From JAKACU01 sp021821185 (GTDB lineage Bacteria > Bacillota > Bacilli > Alicyclobacillales > SLC66): a stretch of DNA of 27,134 bases. The position numbers and the translations under genes are program-made. The notes beneath the pieces are model-generated. The model saw only the letters and a list, made by a program, of their open reading frames with translations, did not search any database and was not told the origin of the DNA. The stretch spans positions 1 through 27,134 of the forward strand of contig DAHWJX010000102.1 of the NCBI GenBank assembly GCA_027343965.1, written 5' to 3'. Shown here one piece after another: positions 15,886 to 22,122 of the stretch (position 1 is its first letter; every line of letters starts with the position of its first letter).

Positions 15886-16632
15886 ATGACAGACAAAAAA
15901 TGGTCTAAAGGTGATGTCGTGGAGGGCAAGGTGAAGAGTCTTGATCATCATGGCGCCTGGGTAGATGTTCAAGGTGAGAAGGTTTTTCTTGCGCTTGCTG
16001 AAATCTCGTGGTATGAGATTGAGCATCCTTCCGAAATCATGAGCGTGGGGGAGTTGGTGCTCGTGTCGATCCATGGCAAGGATGCCGCTGGAACGTATCA
16101 AGCCTCACTACGGGAAGTTCGTAATGAAATAGATGAGGATTTGATCACCGATGTGGTCGTTGAGATTCCGAAAGGAGGTAGAAACAAGTACGAATTTGAT
16201 GCTGATCAAGGTGTTTTTCGCTTACGTCGCATTCTCCCGGAATCGATGCATTATCCCTTTGAGTACGGCTTCATTGCGCAAACGCTCGCTGCTGACAGCA
16301 ATCCTTTGGATGTGATGATTCTGATGACGACGGCCACATTTCCTGGCTGCGTGGTGGAGTGCCGCATCCTTGGCCTTTTGCGCATTCAGGATGCTCGTGG
16401 TGCCAATGACAAACTATTGGCCGTAGCGACGACCGATCCAAAATATGAGGGTGTCTACACGCTGTCAGATCTCCGCCAACACACCCTGCGAGAGATTGCA
16501 CATTTTTTTAGGGCATCGAAGGCACTGGAAATTGGAACTAATAAAATAGAAGGCTGGATGAGGGAGGCGGAAGCGAAAAAGGTGATCCTTAAAGGTAAAG
16601 AGCAGTATTTGAAAAATTCCCGGTTATCCTGA
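15886..16632 (+). CDS. S1 RNA-binding domain fused to family I inorganic pyrophosphatase
   Basis: 248 residues. Residues 6-78 form an S1 (OB-fold) domain: WSKGDVVEGKVKSLDHHGAW, then VFLALAEISW. Residues 90-240 form a soluble family I pyrophosphatase. In E. coli numbering it keeps E20 (E93), K29 (K101), E31 (E103), R43 (R115), Y55 (Y127), D65 (D137), D70 (D142), D97 (D169), K104 (K176) and K142 (K212). D67 is Asn139 (signature DSNPLD), D102 is Asn174 (GANDK) and Y141 is Ser211. Activity may be reduced, altered or fluoride-tolerant. ATG 15886 follows AGGAGGAG by 7 bases; ATG 15880 is too close. It is the eighth gene of the riboswitch-2 operon. The S1 domain is about 65% identical to the separate protein at 24596-24853. 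Confidence 0.9.
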   Translation: MTDKKWSKGDVVEGKVKSLDHHGAWVDVQGEKVFLALAEISWYEIEHPSEIMSVGELVLVSIHGKDAAGTYQASLREVRNEIDEDLITDVVVEIPKGGRNKYEFDADQGVFRLRRILPESMHYPFEYGFIAQTLAADSNPLDVMILMTTATFPGCVVECRILGLLRIQDARGANDKLLAVATTDPKYEGVYTLSDLRQHTLREIAHFFRASKALEIGTNKIEGWMREAEAKKVILKGKEQYLKNSRLS

Positions 16633-16657
16633 AAACATTTACATGGGAGGTTTTAAA

Positions 16658-17581
16658 ATGAAGCCAATCATCGTACTGGGACATAAAAATCCGGATACGG
16701 ACTCCATCTGTTCAGCAATTGCGTATGCAGAGTTTAAAAATGCAATCGGTGTGTACGCCGAACCTGTTTCACTAGGGGAAGTCAACTTGGAAACGCGCTA
16801 TGCGTTATCCTACTTTCATGTTCCTGAGCCGAAGATTCTAAAAGCATTGACCCCTGTTGCTACAAAGGCGATTTTGGTCGACCACAATGAAAGACAACAA
16901 AGTGCCGAGGATATCGACCAAATAGAAGTGATTGAAGTAATCGACCATCATAGAATTGCCAATTTTCAAACAAGAAATCCACTGTACTACAGAGCGGAAC
17001 CAGTGGGATGCACAGCGACCATCATTTATAAACTGTTTAAAGAGCATGATCTGCCTATGCAAAAAAACACTGCTGGATTACTAGTTTCTGCCATCATTTC
17101 CGATACGCTATTATTAACATCGCCGACTTGCACAAAAGAAGATATCGCAGCTGCACATGAATTAGAAATAATCGCACAAATCAATCTAAATGATTATGGT
17201 CTGCAAATGTTGAAAGCTGGAGCAAATGTTCATGATCAATCAGTGGTTGAATTGATTGACCATGATGCAAAAGACTTTACAATGGGCACATCGAAAGTAA
17301 GAATATCCCAGATCAATGTGATCGATACAAATGATGTTCTTTTTCGTCAAAAGGAACTAGAAATACAGATGTGGGATATCATTAGGAAGGACAAAATTGA
17401 TCTCTTTTTATTTGTAGTCACGGACATCATCAAACATGAGTCTATCGTTGTAGCTTTAGGGAATGAATCGCATTTAGTTGAAGAGGCTTTTAACGTTAGT
17501 TTGGTAGATCATCGGGCGATCTTGAAAGATGTCGTGTCTAGAAAAAAACAAATTGTCCCCGTTCTTGACAGTCTGATATAA
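16658..17581 (+). CDS. ppaC: Manganese-dependent inorganic pyrophosphatase (family II)
   Basis: 307-residue DHH-superfamily pyrophosphatase: PPi + water gives 2 phosphate, using Mn or Co. All family motifs are intact: GHKNPDTDSICSAIAYA (His and two Asp ligands), VDHNE, IDHHR, ISDTLLL, and the C-terminal substrate-binding SRKKQ. It has no CBS or DRTGG insert, so it is the short Bacillus type. ATG 16658 is preferred because GGAGG lies 7 bases before it; ATG 16643 would put that ribosome site inside the gene. It is the last gene of the riboswitch-2 operon, 25 bases after the S1-pyrophosphatase. ppaC is a known member of fluoride-riboswitch regulons. Confidence 0.97.
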   Translation: MKPIIVLGHKNPDTDSICSAIAYAEFKNAIGVYAEPVSLGEVNLETRYALSYFHVPEPKILKALTPVATKAILVDHNERQQSAEDIDQIEVIEVIDHHRIANFQTRNPLYYRAEPVGCTATIIYKLFKEHDLPMQKNTAGLLVSAIISDTLLLTSPTCTKEDIAAAHELEIIAQINLNDYGLQMLKAGANVHDQSVVELIDHDAKDFTMGTSKVRISQINVIDTNDVLFRQKELEIQMWDIIRKDKIDLFLFVVTDIIKHESIVVALGNESHLVEEAFNVSLVDHRAILKDVVSRKKQIVPVLDSLI

Positions 17582-17606
17582 AATTATTTAAGCTGCATAG
17601 CTTGAA

Positions 17607-18224
17607 TCAAACAAAACGCACGACAAAATTTGGGTAAAACAAGCCTAGGATACTTAAAAAAGGTAGTTTGACTGTTTGCGCAAAATACTCAGAACCCCAT
17701 TGCGACATGGTTCCACTGTCTAAAAACATACTATTTTTTTGATTAGGGAATCCAGCGCGGTAAGAAAGTTCCTTTATTTCCCCGGAAGGTGGGACATAAA
17801 CCGTCTTCCACGTGTCTAGAACAGCCTGATTGGTCTCTACGTGACCACTAAGGTATTTGAATTGTTGAAAGTTCGTGGTGTTGTCAACGTCAAACGTAAA
17901 TCCGCTATCAGTTACTGGGTGCAACGTATGATACCAAGCAAACATTTTCACAGCTATAGCCCCCGCTCGCAGTGCTTGTGGGTTCCAACTCGGATACCAT
18001 TCATTGGGTAGAACATCTTCACAATATTCTTGAAAACCAATCGTCTGCACGTAAAGAATCGGCCCAAAAGGATTGTTGTATTCGCGAATGGCAACACGAA
18101 TAACTGAAGGATATGCCGTATTAGCAATCGTGTTGCCTTGAGCATGAGCTAATGAAGGCATCATAAATAGAATTTGTGAAGCAAGCGCAATCTCTGCACT
18201 GATTATCTTTAATCCTTTCTTCAT
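17607..18224 (-). CDS. Secreted SpoIID/LytB-domain protein
   Basis: 205-residue exported protein. A signal peptide occupies about residues 1-29 (ends SLAHAQG). The SpoIID/LytB core is visible as EDVLPNEWYPSWNPQALRAG, followed by AIAVKMFAWY. Glu75 corresponds to the catalytic Glu of SpoIID lytic transglycosylases by position in the EMPASW-like motif. The protein is shorter than SpoIID and diverges after residue 110, so it may be a peptidoglycan lytic enzyme or an amidase enhancer. It starts within the last 4 bases of the upstream gene (ATGA overlap) and is clearly co-translated with it. It converges on ppaC with a 25-base gap and no obvious terminator. Confidence 0.78.
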   Translation of the reverse strand: MKKGLKIISAEIALASQILFMMPSLAHAQGNTIANTAYPSVIRVAIREYNNPFGPILYVQTIGFQEYCEDVLPNEWYPSWNPQALRAGAIAVKMFAWYHTLHPVTDSGFTFDVDNTTNFQQFKYLSGHVETNQAVLDTWKTVYVPPSGEIKELSYRAGFPNQKNSMFLDSGTMSQWGSEYFAQTVKLPFLSILGLFYPNFVVRFV

Positions 18225-18802
18225 TTTTTCTCAGCTCCTGATTTTTGGGATGGCCCCCAAGGAGCATAACTAAAATCACCAGGAATTGGTGCTTGGCGTT
18301 GTAAGCCCACTTGCTGTGCATAACGCGATACAAACTGTTGTAATTCCTGATGATAGATAAGCCCTAGTGAAGCGTAAGGTTGGTTTCTAGCATTAGGCAT
18401 AACTGGCTGCATAACAATCGGTTGAACCGTATGTTCTGTTATTGGCACAACAAAGACGACTTGTTCATTGTAACCATTGGCAAAGGCAATCGCCGTGACG
18501 ATGCCTTTCGTCGAAAACTTTTCGTTCCACTGAACCTGGAAAAAGGGTACAGCAGCTGTCCAAATACCAGAAGAATTGGTGAGACCCGTTGTGACCACTT
18601 TACCATCATGGTTTATGACGACAATGCGTGCTCCACTAACGACCGTGGATTTAATGGAACCAACGCGAAATTCAATCAATCCTTGTTTGGCCACGGTTGT
18701 TTGTTCAGATATAGATGAAGCATAGACGGACGGTTGCAAACACTGGGTAAAGGAGCAAAAGGTAACTATACAAGTTCCGAAAACTTTAGCAAACGCATTC
18801 AT
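18221..18802 (-). CDS. Exported protein of unknown function, paired with SpoIID-like protein
   Basis: 193-residue secreted protein; function not recognised. The signal peptide is about residues 1-28 (cleavage near SVYASS). Residues 35-115 are rich in beta-strand-like alternation (LIEFRVGSIKSTVVSGARIV, then GLTNSSGIWTA), resembling carboxypeptidase-regulatory/CnaB-type beta-sandwich repeats that follow secreted enzymes. The C-terminal third is Pro/Gln-rich. ATG 18802 is chosen over TTG 18817 because GAGGAG lies 6 bases before it. It overlaps the SpoIID-like gene by 4 bases. The pair may act on the cell wall together. Confidence 0.7.
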   Translation of the reverse strand: MNAFAKVFGTCIVTFCSFTQCLQPSVYASSISEQTTVAKQGLIEFRVGSIKSTVVSGARIVVINHDGKVVTTGLTNSSGIWTAAVPFFQVQWNEKFSTKGIVTAIAFANGYNEQVVFVVPITEHTVQPIVMQPVMPNARNQPYASLGLIYHQELQQFVSRYAQQVGLQRQAPIPGDFSYAPWGPSQKSGAEKK

Positions 18803-18919
18803 GAGCAGTCTCCTCAAAGAAGAAATATTCTTATGTGAGGTTGCCCTAAACCGATCGGATTATGCACAAAATGACCCACACAGGATTAACTCATGGTTGT
18901 CGTCAAGTGATACGGTGCA

Positions 18920-19234
18920 TTAGGCCATATCGACCTCTATTTGCCCATCGTGACAACGTACCGGAAATGTTTCTATTGGAGATATGCAAGGCATGCGCGT
19001 CGCTTTACCCGTCTTGATGTTAAAAGCGCCACCATGACACTTACAGATGATTTCTTGACGGTCAATTTCTCCATCTTGTGAGAGAGAACAATCTTGGTGT
19101 GTGCAAATGTCGGATGTGGCGTAAAAACCGTCATCTAAGTGGTAGATGGTGATCTCCACATCATCCACGACAAAGTATTTGAATTCTTGTACGGGTACAT
19201 CAGATTCATGCGCAATAGGCATCCAAGCCATCAT
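18920..19234 (-). CDS. Rieske-type [2Fe-2S] ferredoxin
   Basis: About 104-residue soluble Rieske protein without a membrane anchor. The cluster motifs are CTHQDCSLS (C-x-H, first Cys and His) and CKCHGGAF (C-x-x-H), 17-18 residues apart, with a further GxAxxxP-like stretch before MPCISPIE. The length fits free ferredoxins of NirD or dioxygenase type. It is a single gene with no partner oxygenase nearby. The start is uncertain among ATG 19240, 19234 and 19231; 19234 gives the best distance from AAAGGA. Divergent from the DUF1003 gene. Confidence 0.88.
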   Translation of the reverse strand: MMAWMPIAHESDVPVQEFKYFVVDDVEITIYHLDDGFYATSDICTHQDCSLSQDGEIDRQEIICKCHGGAFNIKTGKATRMPCISPIETFPVRCHDGQIEVDMA

Positions 19235-19330
19235 AATCATCCTTTATTCCATCATAATGGTCCATCATGTACAATAATACTCGAGCTCGGATGCTCGGAC
19301 AATTCTGTAAAAAATGATTGGAGTGATAGT

Positions 19331-19840
19331 GTGCCTAAGAATCTGCACAAGAACACGGAAGAGAGAATTGAACGAATCCTTCATGGATATGAGGAACAAG
19401 TACTTGATCACATTAACCAAGAGTATACACGTCACACGCGAAAATCTGATCGTCTTGCTGATAAAATTGCGCAATTTGGAGGTAGTTGGCGCTTTATTAC
19501 CATTTTTGGTTCTTTCTTGGTTGTGTGGATGGTATGGAATAGTCTTTCGCCAATACGGTTTGACCAATATCCGTTCATTTTATTAAATCTGGTCCTGTCT
19601 TTTACAGCCGCATTTCAAGCACCTATTATTATGATGAGTCAAAACAGACAAGCAGCGAGGGACAAACAAGAAACCTTGGTGGATTTTGCAGTAAATTTTA
19701 AGGCGGAGCAAGAAATTGACGACATGCAGGGACACTTGCACCGGGTAGAAGCTTCCATGGAAAAAATGATCAACATGCAAAAAAATGTTCAACAACAGTT
19801 AGTTGAATTACGTGAACAGATTCGTGACATGAACGCGTAG
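19331..19840 (+). CDS. DUF1003 family membrane protein
   Basis: 169-residue protein. The N-terminal ~45 residues are charged and helical, ending in KSDRLADKIAQFGGSWRFI, the DUF1003 signature. Two membrane helices follow (FGSFLVVWMVW and FILLNLVLSFTAAF), and AFQAPIIMMSQNRQAARDK is the second DUF1003 hallmark. The C-terminus is a likely coiled coil (about residues 130-167, heptads of M, L and V). Function unknown for the family. GTG 19331 is preferred: GGAGTGA precedes it by 4-11 bases, and the in-frame extension upstream overlaps the divergent Rieske gene. Confidence 0.85.
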   Translation: MPKNLHKNTEERIERILHGYEEQVLDHINQEYTRHTRKSDRLADKIAQFGGSWRFITIFGSFLVVWMVWNSLSPIRFDQYPFILLNLVLSFTAAFQAPIIMMSQNRQAARDKQETLVDFAVNFKAEQEIDDMQGHLHRVEASMEKMINMQKNVQQQLVELREQIRDMNA

Positions 19841-19985
19841 CTTGTCGAAACACCGAGGGTTTCACCCACTGTTTTGCTTTGACGGATTGACGGGCGATTG
19901 TTTCGGCGCAAAGCTACGCTCCGGAAATGTATATACTTCCCGCTACGCGGTTCGCTTTATGGCCTGTGGGTTAATGTAGGTGATA

Positions 19986-20213
19986 CTAGATAAATAAGGT
20001 GATTTGTAAAGCGTGTGGGTTTGCCCATAATTGTGTAACGGGAACCTGAATTCCGGGCTCCTCTGAAAATTCCACAGACAATTCCCTTTGGGAAAACGCA
20101 GCACGAATTTCAAGAATTTCGCGCTCCGACAGTCCGTTGAATTCGATGCTTCGGCCCATTCCTGGTAATGATATGGGATTGAGTAAGTTTTTAGAAACCA
20201 CAACGACCTTCAT
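19986..20213 (-). CDS. Small hypothetical protein
   Basis: 75-residue soluble protein starting MKVVVVSKNLLNPISLPGMG. It is probably real: AAGGGACG is 7-14 bases upstream of ATG 20213 and the composition is ordinary. I do not recognise a family. Four codons from the end it has HALQITLFI, a short hydrophobic tail. It is isolated between the DUF1003 gene and the riboswitch-3 promoter and is transcribed away from the latter. Confidence 0.55.
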   Translation of the reverse strand: MKVVVVSKNLLNPISLPGMGRSIEFNGLSEREILEIRAAFSQRELSVEFSEEPGIQVPVTQLWANPHALQITLFI

Positions 20214-20304
20214 CGTGTATCGTCCCTTCATCATGCTGATGGTCATACTCTAACGCACATCGCATGGACTTAGTGTGAGCCATATCACGACCTAACGCCT
20301 GCAG

Positions 20305-20353
20305 GTTCGTCATGATTTTGCTCATCTGCTCTCAAGCGTAGCTCTTGACGAAC
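20305..20353. repeat. 8-bp inverted repeat upstream of the third fluoride promoter
   Basis: GTTCGTCA (20305-20312) and TGACGAAC (20346-20353) are exact reverse complements with a 33-base loop, ending about 20 bases before the -35 box. It may be an operator or chance. The rest of 20214-20373 shows nothing I can support. Confidence 0.25.
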
Positions 20354-20373
20354 AACACATTATTGCCATATTA

Positions 20374-20402
20374 TTGACTTCAGTCTAAAGAAAATCTATA
20401 CT
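20374..20402 (+). promoter_or_regulatory. Sigma-A type promoter of the mutS-like/crcB operon
   Basis: TTGACT at 20374-20379, a 17-base spacer, and TATACT at 20397-20402. The predicted start near 20409 is immediately before the third fluoride aptamer. The hexamers and spacing match those of the eno promoter. Confidence 0.83.
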
Positions 20403-20412
20403 AAAACCAATT

Positions 20413-20468
20413 AAATCGCGATGGAGCTCGTGTGATACCCAATGTTCGGGATGATAGCCCCTACAAGT
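20413..20468 (+). promoter_or_regulatory. Fluoride riboswitch (crcB motif) upstream of MutS-like/CrcB genes
   Basis: Starts AAATCGCGATGGAGCTCG, has a CCC/GGG second stem (ACCCAATGTTCGGGA) and the conserved ATGATAGCCCCTACAAG strand. As in the eno switch, the pseudoknot GGAGCT/AGCCCC carries one A-C mismatch. mutS-type and crcB genes are both established target classes of this motif. Confidence 0.93.
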
Positions 20469-20512
20469 CGCCTCTGCATAATGTCAGAGGTTTCCTTGTT
20501 GGGGTTATTTTT
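20454..20512 (+). terminator. Riboswitch-controlled terminator of the mutS-like/crcB operon
   Basis: 14-bp outer stem (20454-20467 with 20495-20508, one T-T mismatch and one wobble) plus an inner CCTCTG/CAGAGG stem, followed by TTTTT at 20508-20512. The 5' arm contains the aptamer pseudoknot strand, so folding of the aptamer and of the terminator exclude each other. Confidence 0.85.
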
Positions 20513-20586
20513 GTGGAGTGCAGTCTAATGATTTGATCAAGATTGAAGGAGTGAATGTGATTAGATGAGACAGGAGGGTCGCTTTC

Positions 20587-22122
20587 ATGATCTTTTCCAG
20601 TATATTATTCCCAAACGGTAGTGTAGGGTCGCCAAGGGAGTCATTTGAATCGCCCGCCTGTTTTCTCGACCTCAATCTTGATCAGGTAATCGATGCCATC
20701 ACAATTGGCAAACAAGAGTACAACTTGAAATCATTCTTTTTTAATTCGCTGAGGGATATTGATGTGATTCAGTATCGTCATGGTGTTATGCAGGATTTGG
20801 AAAATCCAACTCTGATGGAGTGTATCAAGACATTTGCGCAGAATATGCATACCATGCGTGAACATCTTGCCATGGCACAAAAGCTTCATAATAAATACCA
20901 GAAAGAACGTTGGTTTCTGGATACAGTGGCTCTTTACTGCGAGTACGTTCAGGGTTTGGCACAAGGTTTGGCCATATCCCATTGCACATCGCACGGATTT
21001 TTGGCTTTTCGAGAATATGTTGATGCCTATGAAAAGTCAGATCAATTTGTCAAACTGCTGGCTGAGACAAAGAATGTGCAAGCAATTCTTGACCAAGTAC
21101 ACTATTGTTTGGAGATAAAGGGAAACACGATCAGAGTTCGGAAATATGATTCCGAAGTGGACTATGCAAAGGATGTAAACGATACGTTTGCAAAATTCAG
21201 ACAAGACCACGGTAAGAACTACAGCGTACAGTTTTCTCTAAGCTCAGAAATGAATCATGTTGAAGAGGAAATTCTCGCTTTGGTGGTTCGGTTATATCCT
21301 GATACTTTTCTCATTCTGGATCACTATTGTCTGCAATACAGAGATTATCTGGATGAAGTTTTACGCGTGTTTGATCGTGAAGTCCAATTTTACGTCGCCT
21401 ATCTGGACTATATCGCCATGTTCAAGAGAAAAGGGTTGAATTTTTGCTATCCACAAATTTCCGATCAAAACAAGGAAGTTTATGTTGACGAAGGATTTGA
21501 TGTAGCCCTAGCTAAAAAACTTATGAACGAAAACGAGTCGATCGTTTGCAACGACTTTTCCTTGCGGGATCAGGAACGCATTTTGGTAATATCGGGTCCA
21601 AATCAAGGTGGTAAAACAACATTTGCACGGATGTTTGGCCAGTTGCATTATCTGGCAAGCCTAGGATGTCCTGTCCCTGGCAAAAAGGCCCGACTTTTTT
21701 TGTTTGATCAGTTATTTACGCATTTTGAAAAGGAGGAAAATGTCAAGGAGTATCACGGAAGATTGGAGGATGATTTGATACGCATTCACGGTATCCTTCT
21801 TCAGGCTACACCTAACAGCATCATTATCATGAATGAAATTTTCACCTCCACAACGTTACAAGACGCCATTTTGCTGAGTAAAAAGATCATGGATAAAATT
21901 ATACAATTGGACTTGCTGTGCATTTGTGTAACATTTATTGACGAATTGGTTTTGTTAAGCCAAAGTATTGTGAGCATGATCAGCACAATCGTTTTTGAAA
22001 ATCCTGACTTGCGTACCTTTAAAGTGGTGAGAAGACCTGCTAATGGACGATCCTATGCGATGTCGATCGCTGAAAAATACCGGCTCACCTATGGTTCATT
22101 AAAGGAGCGTATCCAGCGATGA
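20587..22122 (+). CDS. MutS-like ATPase, first of a tandem pair
   Basis: 511-residue protein with a helical core/lever region like MutS domains III-IV (about 40-310) and a MutS-type ATPase (domain V) at the C-terminus. Walker A is GPNQGGKTT (residues 337-345). The Walker B-like strand is IIIMNEIFTSTT, with Asn where most MutS proteins have Asp. There is no N-terminal mismatch-reading domain (no Phe-x-Glu), so classical mismatch repair is unlikely. AGGAGGG is 8 bases before the ATG. It is the first gene behind riboswitch 3, and its stop overlaps the start of the paralogue by 4 bases. The two probably form a heterodimer. The link between this family and fluoride is known from gene association only. 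Confidence 0.87.
   Translation: MIFSSILFPNGSVGSPRESFESPACFLDLNLDQVIDAITIGKQEYNLKSFFFNSLRDIDVIQYRHGVMQDLENPTLMECIKTFAQNMHTMREHLAMAQKLHNKYQKERWFLDTVALYCEYVQGLAQGLAISHCTSHGFLAFREYVDAYEKSDQFVKLLAETKNVQAILDQVHYCLEIKGNTIRVRKYDSEVDYAKDVNDTFAKFRQDHGKNYSVQFSLSSEMNHVEEEILALVVRLYPDTFLILDHYCLQYRDYLDEVLRVFDREVQFYVAYLDYIAMFKRKGLNFCYPQISDQNKEVYVDEGFDVALAKKLMNENESIVCNDFSLRDQERILVISGPNQGGKTTFARMFGQLHYLASLGCPVPGKKARLFLFDQLFTHFEKEENVKEYHGRLEDDLIRIHGILLQATPNSIIIMNEIFTSTTLQDAILLSKKIMDKIIQLDLLCICVTFIDELVLLSQSIVSMISTIVFENPDLRTFKVVRRPANGRSYAMSIAEKYRLTYGSLKERIQR

Noticed and set aside
17582..17606. AAGCTGCATAGCTT hairpin between ppaC and the SpoIID-like gene as a bidirectional terminator
   Set aside because: The stem is only 5-6 bp and no T-run follows.
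20021..20203. Second minus-strand frame (19943-20203) overlapping the small gene at 19986-20213
   Set aside because: No ribosome site and a composition that looks like a frame shadow; the 19986-20213 frame has a proper ribosome site.
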